Made by a program: the position numbers and the translations under genes. From DASSHC01 sp035693105 (GTDB lineage: Bacteria; Chloroflexota; Chloroflexia; Thermomicrobiales; Thermomicrobiaceae), in the NCBI GenBank assembly GCA_035693105.1, contig DASSHC010000152.1, forward strand, positions 1 to 7,903: a stretch of DNA of 7,903 bases, written 5' to 3'. Under the pieces are notes generated by a model. The model saw nothing but the letters and a program-made list of their open reading frames with translations. It had not been told where the DNA came from and did not search any database. Positions 1-7,686 of this stretch are shown here, piece after piece. Every line of letters starts with the position of its first letter. Positions within the stretch are counted from its first letter, which is position 1.

Positions 1-256
1 GAAGGTGCAACAGCCGGAGAGCCAGGTTGGAGCCGTGGTCAACGCCACGTTCAACGCGATCCAGGATGCGCTCTCCGAGGGTCAAGATGTCTCGATCGCC
101 GGGTTCGGCACGTTCCGTATCAGCGAACGAAGCGCGCGCGAGGGCCGCAACCCGCAGACCGGTCAGCGCATTACCATTCCGGCGCGCAAGAGCCCCGGCT
201 TCAAGCCAGGCACGCAGCTCAAGCGGGCCGTGGCTGGTGAGACGGAGGAATCCTAG
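1..256 (+). CDS. HU-family DNA-binding protein (3' part, cut by window edge)
   Basis: This is a histone-like nucleoid protein that works as a dimer, bends DNA and compacts the chromosome. The frame is already open at base 2, and the first visible residues (KVQQPESQ) correspond to the end of helix 1 in the family, so roughly the first 15-20 residues lie outside the window. The GTG at 5 is probably an internal codon rather than the start. The visible part holds the GFGTF turn of the core, and the DNA-binding arm with RNPQTG, which carries the proline that intercalates between base pairs. It ends with the IPA...PGFKPG...LK segment. A short acidic tail (GETEES) precedes the TAG stop at 254-256. 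The gene converges with plsX, with 33 bases between stops, and is followed by an intrinsic terminator. HU versus IHF cannot be settled from this fragment; a standalone HU homodimer is the simplest reading. Confidence 0.95.
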   Translation, partial: KVQQPESQVGAVVNATFNAIQDALSEGQDVSIAGFGTFRISERSAREGRNPQTGQRITIPARKSPGFKPGTQLKRAVAGETEES

Positions 257-289
257 CCGCTACGCCCCGCACCACAGCTCGCAACGCCT

Positions 290-1327
290 TTAGCTCGGAG
301 CCGGAGGAACGTCGTCCACCGGCTCTTTTTTGCTGCCGGTCACCTCGATGGGCACGACCGAGCGCTGCGCCGCCACGATCGCGCGGGTGATGGCATGCGC
401 GTCCGAACGGCCGTGCGCGATGATGACGGTGCCGCGCACGCCCAGGAGGGGCGCGCCGCCGTATTCCCGATAGTCGAGCGACCGCGCCACCCGGCGGAAC
501 GCCGGCCGCAGCAGCGCCGCCACCAGCTTGTCGTGCCAACTTCGGGTTAGCTCGCGCCGAAGCACCGACTGAAACAGCGCGGCTGCCCCTTCCGCCGATT
601 TGAGCGCTACGTTGCCGGAGAAGCCGTCGGTCACGACCGCGTCGGCTGCGCCAAGCGCCAACACATTGGCCTCGACGTTGCCGATGAAATTGACATCTTG
701 CGCCGCGGAGAGCAGCGCGAACGACTCGCGCGCCAGCGCGTTCCCTTTACCTGGCTCCTCACCGTTATTGAGCAGGCCGATTCGTGGGCGCGCGAGACCC
801 CGCACCTGGCGCAGATAATCCGTCACCAGCTCCGCGTAGCCCAGCAGCACCGGAGGGCGCGGATCGACTACGGCGCCGGCATCGATCAGATAGCAGGGTG
901 TGCCGTCGCTGGTCGGGAAGGGGATCGCGATTCCCGGGCGCTCGATGCCCGAACGACGCCCGAGCACGAAGATGGCGGCCGCCACCACCGCGCCGGAGTT
1001 GCCGGCGGAGACGACGGCGGCGGCGCGGCCCTCCCGCACCTCCTGGCAGGCGACCACGATCGACGCGCGGCGCTTGCGGCGCACCGCTGCTACCGCGTGC
1101 TCTTCCATCGCCACGGTCTCCGGCGCGTCGAGCAGCGCCAGGCCGGGTAACGGCCCACCCAACGCGCGCACGAGCGGCTCCAACTCGCCCACTCGCCCCA
1201 CCAGCAAGACCGGGATACCATGATCGCGGACGGCCGCCACGGCCCCGGCCACCGTTTCGCGTGGGGCACGGTCGCCGCCCATGGCGTCGAGCGCCACTGG
1301 CAACGTCGCCACGGGCATGGCGGCCAT
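290..1327 (-). CDS. plsX: Phosphate acyltransferase PlsX
   Basis: PlsX moves the acyl chain from acyl-ACP onto phosphate to give acyl-phosphate, which PlsY uses to acylate glycerol-3-phosphate in phospholipid synthesis. It is a peripheral membrane enzyme. The 345-residue length is normal. Family motifs appear in order: ALDAMGGDRAP (12-22), SAGNSGA (107-113), the IGLLNNGEEPGKGN block (183-196), FIGNVE (214-219), TDGFSGNVALK (233-243) and YGGAPLLGVRG (289-299). Two positions differ from the usual pattern as I know it: SAGNSG where SAGNTG is common, and NVEANVL where NIEGRD-type residues are common. The ATG at 1327 is preferred because GGAG lies 6 bases upstream; the second ATG at 1318 has no such site. 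The start is 13 bases after the gyrB stop, so the two are probably cotranscribed. No rpmF or fab genes, the common neighbours of plsX, are visible. The final codons overlap the HU terminator on the other strand. Confidence 0.97.
   Translation of the reverse strand: MAAMPVATLPVALDAMGGDRAPRETVAGAVAAVRDHGIPVLLVGRVGELEPLVRALGGPLPGLALLDAPETVAMEEHAVAAVRRKRRASIVVACQEVREGRAAAVVSAGNSGAVVAAAIFVLGRRSGIERPGIAIPFPTSDGTPCYLIDAGAVVDPRPPVLLGYAELVTDYLRQVRGLARPRIGLLNNGEEPGKGNALARESFALLSAAQDVNFIGNVEANVLALGAADAVVTDGFSGNVALKSAEGAAALFQSVLRRELTRSWHDKLVAALLRPAFRRVARSLDYREYGGAPLLGVRGTVIIAHGRSDAHAITRAIVAAQRSVVPIEVTGSKKEPVDDVPPAPS
298..331 (+). terminator. Intrinsic terminator of the HU gene, inside plsX coding sequence
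   Basis: A perfect 7-bp stem (GAGCCGG at 298-304 with CCGGCTC at 319-325) continues past one A-A mismatch into three further pairs (306-308 with 315-317) around a 6-base loop. Six T follow directly at 326-331. This is a classic rho-independent signal for plus-strand transcription, starting 42 bases after the HU stop. It lies wholly within the last codons of plsX on the other strand. On the minus strand no T-run follows the hairpin, so it should act in one direction only. Confidence 0.82.
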
Positions 1328-1340
1328 GCGCTACTCCGAG

Positions 1341-3254
<1,914 letters not shown>

Positions 3255-3268
3255 GAGATCAGGGCCTT

Positions 3269-4249
3269 TCAGCTGTGCCGGCTATCAGATGCCGGGACGG
3301 ATACAGGGGCCGCGAGAAGCGCACGCGCGCGCTCCCGGTAGAAGAGCATCGAGGCGGCGAGCATGCCGGTGGCGATGAACGCGTGCCCAACCAGCGCGAA
3401 TGGCATGCTCCAGGGCGAGTGGGTGAAGACGCTCATCGCCAGCGGAACGCCCGAACCGACGATCGTGCTGACCAGGGCGAAACCGACGGTCGGCCAGAAG
3501 TTGCGCCGCACCACGTTGTAGCTCAGGTAGACGGCGCGCATCGGCCCGGCATCGGAGATGACGATGGCATCCTGCCCGAAGTACAACAGCAGCACCAGGC
3601 AAAGCACGCCGACCGTGATCACAAACTCGGCGAACGGCAAAACGTTGATGCCCAGCACCAGCAGCGCGATAGTCAGCGTCAGCACTGGCAACGCCAGCAG
3701 GATCACGATGCCGACCGTAACCAGTACAAAGCCAATCAGGTTCCGGACGTTGCGCGCCGCGGCGCGCACAAAGGGCGCCGGGCGAATCGCCTCTAAACCC
3801 ACCAGGTAGCCGATGATGGTCAGGTAGGCCATGCCCACCGCCGCGCCCAGGACCAACAACCCGGCCGCGACCAACGCCAGCCAGCCCCACGACAGCCCAG
3901 CTATCCAGGTCGGTGCTACCCCGGCAGTCGGCTCGGTTCCCAAACCCTGCACCAGGCTCGGCATCGCGACCCCGAACAGCTCGAAAACGTTGTAGTGCTG
4001 ACCGAGGTTTTGCAGTTGCCGCAGTGTCGTCTCGTTGCCGGCGCTGGAGCCGCGGATCCACTGTTGCAGCACGTCGGTCAATGGCCGGGCCGAGAGATGG
4101 ACCCCGAGCCAGAGAAAGAGGTCGAGTAGCACCGGAGGCCAGATCAGGTACGGGCGGCCGACGAGCAAGGCAAACGCCTGGCCAATGGTGTCGATGATGC
4201 CAGCCGGCTCCGCGGGTGCACCTGGTGTCCTGGCCGGTTCGCTGCGCAT
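3269..4249 (-). CDS. Six-helix integral membrane protein of unknown function
   Basis: I do not recognise a specific family member. The 326-residue product has a short proline-rich N-terminus, then about six hydrophobic segments: 24-51, 114-150 (perhaps two tight helices), 171-200, 202-224, 252-275 and 280-303. A polar stretch at 53-110 separates the first two. The segment at 225-252, DAIVISDAG...A...S...VRRNFW, resembles a motif common in broad families of bacterial membrane proteins annotated as DUF or glycerophosphodiesterase membrane-domain-like; this is a resemblance only. No enzyme active site is visible. The ATG at 4247-4249 has GGAGG upstream, but the spacing is short at 3 bases, and no other start codon lies nearby in frame. 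A -10/-35 pair lies about 140 bases upstream. With gyrB starting 14 bases downstream, this gene leads the gyrB-plsX operon. A membrane or envelope role is inferred only from topology and the link to plsX. Confidence 0.85.
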   Translation of the reverse strand: MRSEPARTPGAPAEPAGIIDTIGQAFALLVGRPYLIWPPVLLDLFLWLGVHLSARPLTDVLQQWIRGSSAGNETTLRQLQNLGQHYNVFELFGVAMPSLVQGLGTEPTAGVAPTWIAGLSWGWLALVAAGLLVLGAAVGMAYLTIIGYLVGLEAIRPAPFVRAAARNVRNLIGFVLVTVGIVILLALPVLTLTIALLVLGINVLPFAEFVITVGVLCLVLLLYFGQDAIVISDAGPMRAVYLSYNVVRRNFWPTVGFALVSTIVGSGVPLAMSVFTHSPWSMPFALVGHAFIATGMLAASMLFYRERARALLAAPVSVPASDSRHS

Positions 4250-4398
4250 GCGCCTCCGTTCCGTGCCGGATCAAGCGCGAGATCTCCTGCCCGGCTCTTC
4301 GTCGCATCGCGCGACACATCATCGACGGTCGGCGGTCCACTGAGCCGCGTAATTCACGCTGCGTATCGCGCCCGGTCCCCCGCGCCGAACATGACACA

Positions 4399-4428
4399 AT
4401 TTTACCAGAATCCGCGTCCTGACGCCAA
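4399..4428 (-). promoter_or_regulatory. Sigma70-type promoter for the membrane protein-gyrB-plsX operon
   Basis: On the minus strand a -35 box TTGGCG (4423-4428) and a -10 box TAAAAT (4399-4404) are separated by 18 bases. They sit in the only clearly AT-rich patch of this gap. Transcription would start near 4392 and give a leader of about 142 bases before the ATG at 4249. It is the best promoter-like match in the gap, seen by eye only. Confidence 0.6.
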
Positions 4429-4513
4429 AAACGGAGCGGACAGCGACGTACGGACGGCCCGCAAGAGCGCTTCTGGCGATTGCTGGCCGACGAGTCAAAC
4501 GATGGGCGCGTGA

Positions 4514-4537
4514 CGACGGATCCCCGCAGGGCCGTCG
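4514..4537 (-). terminator. Possible hairpin after pbpA, no U-tract
   Basis: CGACGG (4514-4519) pairs with CCGTCG (4532-4537). Three further G-C pairs (4522-4524 with 4529-4531) form across a two-base bulge, leaving a 4-base loop. It lies 33 bases past the pbpA stop on the minus strand. No T-run follows on that strand, so it is not a canonical intrinsic terminator. It could stabilise the 3' end or be chance in GC-rich DNA. Confidence 0.25.
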
Positions 4538-4569
4538 GAGCAGGCGAGGGCGGCGGTACGAGCCAACCT

Positions 4570-6246
4570 CTACGGTTGCTGCCGCTGCAGCGCCGCCTGG
4601 AGCAGGTCGCGGCCGATCGGCAGTGCCGCCTGGACGCCCTCGCCACCGTTCTGCACCAGCACTGCTACGACGTACTGGGGATTGTTTTGGTCTTTGCCGG
4701 CAAAGCCGATGAACCAAGCGTGCGGTTGCTGGTCGGAGCCCACCTCGGCCGTTCCGGTCTTGCCACCGACCACGTACCCTGGAATCTGGGCCGGCGAGGC
4801 ATAGCCGCTCTGGACCGAGTGCACCATGATCTGCCGCATGGTCGCCGCTGTCTCCGCGGTAATCGCCCGCTGCCAGGCCGTCGGATCGCGCTCGTCCAAC
4901 GTTTTGCCGTCCTGTGTGCTGGTCTTCTCAACCAGATAGGGCGTCATCATTTCGCCGTTGTTGGCGACCGCCTCGGCCACCAGCGCCATCTGCAACGGTG
5001 TTACCTGGAGCTGTCCCTGACCGAAGGCCGTGACTGCCAGGGCCGCCGGGCTGCTGAGAAAGTTTGGATCGCTCGCCAACTGGCTGGGAACGACCGGCAG
5101 GGTGAAGGGGATCGTCTGACCGAAGCCGAAGCGGTGGGCGTACTCGGCCAGATTCTCCGGCCCGAGCTGGAGGCCCACCTGGGCAAAGACGACGTTGAGC
5201 GAGTACGCGTAGGCGTCACTCAGCGAGTAATCGATTCGGTTGGGATCGGGCCGATTCTCTTCGGGAATCACGCGCGACTCGACCGCGAGCTGCCCTTCGT
5301 CGCGGTAGACCGTGTCCGGTTTGGCGGTGCCCGTCTCAAGCGCTGCCGACGCCGTGACGGTCTTAAAGATCGATCCCGGGATGAAGAGCCCCTGCGTCGG
5401 CTTGAGCAACAGCGGCGAGCCGGTGGCGCCGTTCAGCTGCTGCCAGTAGGCCGTTGCCGCATTCACCTGCTGATCGAGCTCCGGCCCCTCGTTGACGTAG
5501 AGTTTGTTGGGATCGAAGTTCGGTTTGCTGACGAATGCCCGCACCGCGCCCGTCTTGGCGTCGAGCAAGACCACCGCGCCCTGTCGATCCCCCAGCAGCG
5601 CGTCAGCCTTCTTCTGCAGGTCATCGTCGACGGTCAGCGTCAGGTTGTAGCCCTTCTTGGTGCGGTGCAGCAGCCCGTCGAGCCACTGCGTCACCGGGTT
5701 CCCGCCTTTGCGGCCCATCAGCACGTCGTCGTAGGCCGCTTCGAGGTTGTTGCTGCCGTAGAGGCGCGGGGAGTAGTAGCCGGCCAGATAGGCGGTGGTC
5801 GGGTCGGGATAGCTGCGCAGCAGGCTTCCGTCGGGCAGTTGGGTCGTCCGCGCCACCACTTTGCCGTCGCTCGTCAAGATCGCCCCGCGCAGCACCTCGC
5901 TCGCGGCCGAGCGTAGCCGCGGGTCCTGCACGGTCACTTCGCCCGCGTGCCGTCCGGTGCGCGCGCCGATCGCGGCGCTGTCGACGACCTGCACCCGCAC
6001 CAGTTGCACGGTGATCAGAATGAACGTGACGAAGAAGACGATCATGGTGCGCACCAGCGAGCGCTGCGTGCGCGGCATCCAATTTGGCAACCGCGGCCAG
6101 AGCGCGACCAGGAGCAGCACGAAGCTGATTCCCAGGATGGCGAGCCACTCCATCGTGGCCGAGGAAAAGCGCGGCGTCGCCACCAGCCCGTAGCCGATGA
6201 TCAAGAGCGTCGAGAGCAAGGCCACGGCGCGCAGGTAGAGCCGCAT
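4570..6246 (-). CDS. pbpA: Class B penicillin-binding protein, PbpA-like transpeptidase with three N-terminal helices
   Basis: This is a peptidoglycan D,D-transpeptidase that crosslinks stem peptides outside the membrane and is the target of beta-lactams. All three active-site motifs of the penicilloyl-serine transferases are present: SIFK (292-295, nucleophile S292), SLN (349-351) and KTG (496-498) within GGKTGTAE. The catalytic domain spans about 222-552. The region before it (RGAILTSDGKVVA, then SYPDPTTAYLAGYYS) resembles mycobacterial PbpA from memory. No PASTA repeats are seen. Unlike typical class B PBPs with one anchor, the N-terminus has three hydrophobic helices (about 5-23, 33-50 and 64-86). 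Basic residues between helices 2 and 3 put the catalytic domain outside. The ATG at 6244-6246 is supported by GAGG five bases upstream and by its one-base overlap (TAATG) with the rodA stop. A later ATG at 6078, which would leave a single helix, has no ribosome site. The overlap implies translational coupling with the SEDS partner. Confidence 0.95.
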   Translation of the reverse strand: MRLYLRAVALLSTLLIIGYGLVATPRFSSATMEWLAILGISFVLLLVALWPRLPNWMPRTQRSLVRTMIVFFVTFILITVQLVRVQVVDSAAIGARTGRHAGEVTVQDPRLRSAASEVLRGAILTSDGKVVARTTQLPDGSLLRSYPDPTTAYLAGYYSPRLYGSNNLEAAYDDVLMGRKGGNPVTQWLDGLLHRTKKGYNLTLTVDDDLQKKADALLGDRQGAVVLLDAKTGAVRAFVSKPNFDPNKLYVNEGPELDQQVNAATAYWQQLNGATGSPLLLKPTQGLFIPGSIFKTVTASAALETGTAKPDTVYRDEGQLAVESRVIPEENRPDPNRIDYSLSDAYAYSLNVVFAQVGLQLGPENLAEYAHRFGFGQTIPFTLPVVPSQLASDPNFLSSPAALAVTAFGQGQLQVTPLQMALVAEAVANNGEMMTPYLVEKTSTQDGKTLDERDPTAWQRAITAETAATMRQIMVHSVQSGYASPAQIPGYVVGGKTGTAEVGSDQQPHAWFIGFAGKDQNNPQYVVAVLVQNGGEGVQAALPIGRDLLQAALQRQQP

Positions 6247-7553
6247 TAGAGCCTCGTTCCCGCGTCGCTGATCTTGAGCAACAGTCCGACGGCGATGAAG
6301 TTGGTCAAGAGCGCGCTCCCGCCGGCACTGATGAAGGGGAGCGTGATGCCGGTCAGCGGGATCAGCCGCAGCACGCCGCCGACGATGATCAGCGTTTGGA
6401 CGGCCAGAATCGTCGTCAGCCCGGCGGCCAGGAGCTGGGGAAAGCCGCCATTGGCACGCAGCGCGATCAGCGCCCCGCGCGTGATCAGCAGCAGGTAGAG
6501 AAGCACGACCGCCACGCTGCCGAGCAGGCCCAACTCCTCACCGATCGCGGCGAAGACGTAGTCGCTGTAGACCTGCGGAATCGCGGTCGGCGACCCGAAG
6601 CCGAGTCCGGCGCCGAAGATGTGGCCGGCGGCCAGCGCGTAGTCGGACTGGATCGGCTGGAAACCGGCAACCAGCGGATCGCGCCAGGGATCGGTCCAGT
6701 TCTGGATACGGGTCGCTACATGGGGCACCGCGTGGTAGGCGCCGTAGACGCCGGCCGCGAAGAGGATCAGCCCGACCAGCACGTAGAGCATCCGGCCGGT
6801 TGCGATGTAGAGCATCGCCAGGAAGATGCCGAAGAACAGGAGCGCGGTGCCAAAGTCGTTCTGAAAGATCACCACCAGCAGCGACATGCCCCACATAACC
6901 GCCATCGGCAGTAAGTAGGGGATCGGCGGGAGGTTGATGCGCCAGATGCGGTACGAGCCGGTGATCAGGCCGCGATAGTCATCCAGGTAGGCGGCCAGAA
7001 AGACAACCAGGATGATCTTGACCAGCTCGCTCGGCTGGATGGTGATCGGCCCCAGGGATAGCCAGAGTCGCGCCCCGCCGATGCTGGTCCCGGCCACCAT
7101 CGTCACCACCATCAGCAGCAGACCGCAGAAGGCCCAGGTGTACTTGTAGCGGCGCAGCCAGTCGAGCCGCCGCACGAAGACGACGATCCCCCAGAGAAGA
7201 AACAGCCCGGCGGCAAGGTAGACGACCTGCTTGGCGGCCAGCCCGCTCAGGCGTGGATCCTGGGCGGCCAGGTCGGGGCCGAGCCGCTGGATCACGAGCA
7301 GGCCGATTCCGGCCAGCGTGGCGACGATCGGGAAGAGCACTTCGTCTCCGCCAAAGCCACGCAGGCTGAACCAGATCGACATGGCGAAGATGAAGGCGAC
7401 GTACGCCAGGCTGATCCAGATGTCGCTCCAGGTCCAGGTCGTCGTGCCGGTGCGCGCCAGGAAAATGGTGAGCAGCCCAACCACCGTCATCAGCGACGGC
7501 ACGACCAGGAGCTGAAACTCGGTCAAACGGAAGCGCCGCAACGCGGCGAGCAC
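6246..7553 (-). CDS. rodA: SEDS-family peptidoglycan glycosyltransferase (RodA/FtsW type, about 12 helices)
   Basis: SEDS proteins polymerise lipid II into glycan strands with a cognate class B PBP. The protein is 435 residues from the chosen GTG at 7551-7553. Family signatures are RLWLSLG...QPSELVKI (162-180), QNDFG (231-235), the loop DPWRDPLVAGFQ (288-299) carrying the conserved acidic residue needed for polymerisation, SDYVFAAIGEELGLLG (330-345) and LPLTGITLPFISAGGS (398-413). Two helices (about 13-33 and 44-64) precede the usual ten, as I recall for mycobacterial RodA, and the C-terminal half closely resembles that protein. The SAGGS segment has A where SYGGS is common. The GTG start is preceded by GAGAGGTGG and lies about 44 bases after a likely transcription start. 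The frame stays open back to 7835, but that part overlaps the promoter and the opposing gene and is rejected. RodA rather than FtsW is chosen from the PbpA-like partner; FtsW cannot be excluded. Confidence 0.94.
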   Translation of the reverse strand: MLAALRRFRLTEFQLLVVPSLMTVVGLLTIFLARTGTTTWTWSDIWISLAYVAFIFAMSIWFSLRGFGGDEVLFPIVATLAGIGLLVIQRLGPDLAAQDPRLSGLAAKQVVYLAAGLFLLWGIVVFVRRLDWLRRYKYTWAFCGLLLMVVTMVAGTSIGGARLWLSLGPITIQPSELVKIILVVFLAAYLDDYRGLITGSYRIWRINLPPIPYLLPMAVMWGMSLLVVIFQNDFGTALLFFGIFLAMLYIATGRMLYVLVGLILFAAGVYGAYHAVPHVATRIQNWTDPWRDPLVAGFQPIQSDYALAAGHIFGAGLGFGSPTAIPQVYSDYVFAAIGEELGLLGSVAVVLLYLLLITRGALIALRANGGFPQLLAAGLTTILAVQTLIIVGGVLRLIPLTGITLPFISAGGSALLTNFIAVGLLLKISDAGTRL

Positions 7554-7603
7554 CAGCCACCACCTCTCGGGCTCATCACCCGGCCCACGCCGGACGGAAC
7601 TAG

Positions 7604-7631
7604 ATGATACCGTTCCTCCACGGGCCGTCAC
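7604..7631 (-). promoter_or_regulatory. Promoter for the rodA-pbpA operon
   Basis: On the minus strand, GTGACG (7626-7631) as -35 and TATCAT (7604-7609, five of six matches to TATAAT) as -10 are 16 bases apart. The predicted start near 7597 gives a leader of about 44 bases to the GTG at 7553. No in-frame ATG, GTG or TTG lies between promoter and that GTG, which supports the chosen start. Confidence 0.55.
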
Positions 7632-7670
7632 ACTCTCACACGGCGCGCACGGGCCGGGAGAACCCGCCGC

Positions 7671-7679
7671 TGCTATACT
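7671..7679 (+). promoter_or_regulatory. Extended -10 promoter of the right-edge plus-strand gene
   Basis: TGCTATACT (7671-7679) is an extended -10 element: TG, one base, then TATACT. No good -35 is seen at the usual distance, which fits extended -10 promoters. The expected transcription start, about 7 bases on, falls at 7686-7687, right at the ATG of the next gene, so the transcript would be leaderless. It lies back to back with the rodA promoter. Confidence 0.55.
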
Positions 7680-7686
7680 CCTGCCG

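Larger units (their letters stand above)
4250..4569. other. Non-coding gap between pbpA and the gyrB operon
   Basis: No gene is convincing here on either strand; open frames that cross it are antisense to the flanking genes. Reading in the minus direction it holds a weak hairpin after the pbpA stop (4514-4537), a sigma70-like promoter (4399-4428), and an untranslated leader of about 140 bases. The leader contains an 8-bp palindrome GAGATCTC (4279-4286) and a small inverted repeat GTCGC/GCGAC (4301-4315). I recognise no riboswitch, T-box or ribosomal-protein leader fold. Confidence 0.6.

Noticed and set aside
5..7. GTG at base 5 as the start of the HU gene
   Set aside because: It would remove the first helix of the HU fold; the frame is open to the window edge, so the gene is cut off rather than short.
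1316..1318. Second ATG of plsX as the start
   Set aside because: No ribosome site precedes it, while the ATG at 1325-1327 has GGAG at good spacing.
4326..4345. TGGACCGCC in the leader, resembling a T-box antiterminator motif
   Set aside because: The consensus needs TGGNACC; here the N is missing, no specifier stem is seen, and the downstream genes are not aminoacyl-tRNA or amino acid genes.
3285..4646. Minus-strand frame of 453 codons crossing the gap and the membrane protein gene
   Set aside because: It is an Arg-rich out-of-frame shadow of the membrane protein gene and runs across the promoter region.
4480..5916. Long plus-strand open frame (478 codons) opposite pbpA
   Set aside because: It mirrors the codons of an intact PBP gene and has the Arg/His/Gln/Val-rich look of an antisense frame.
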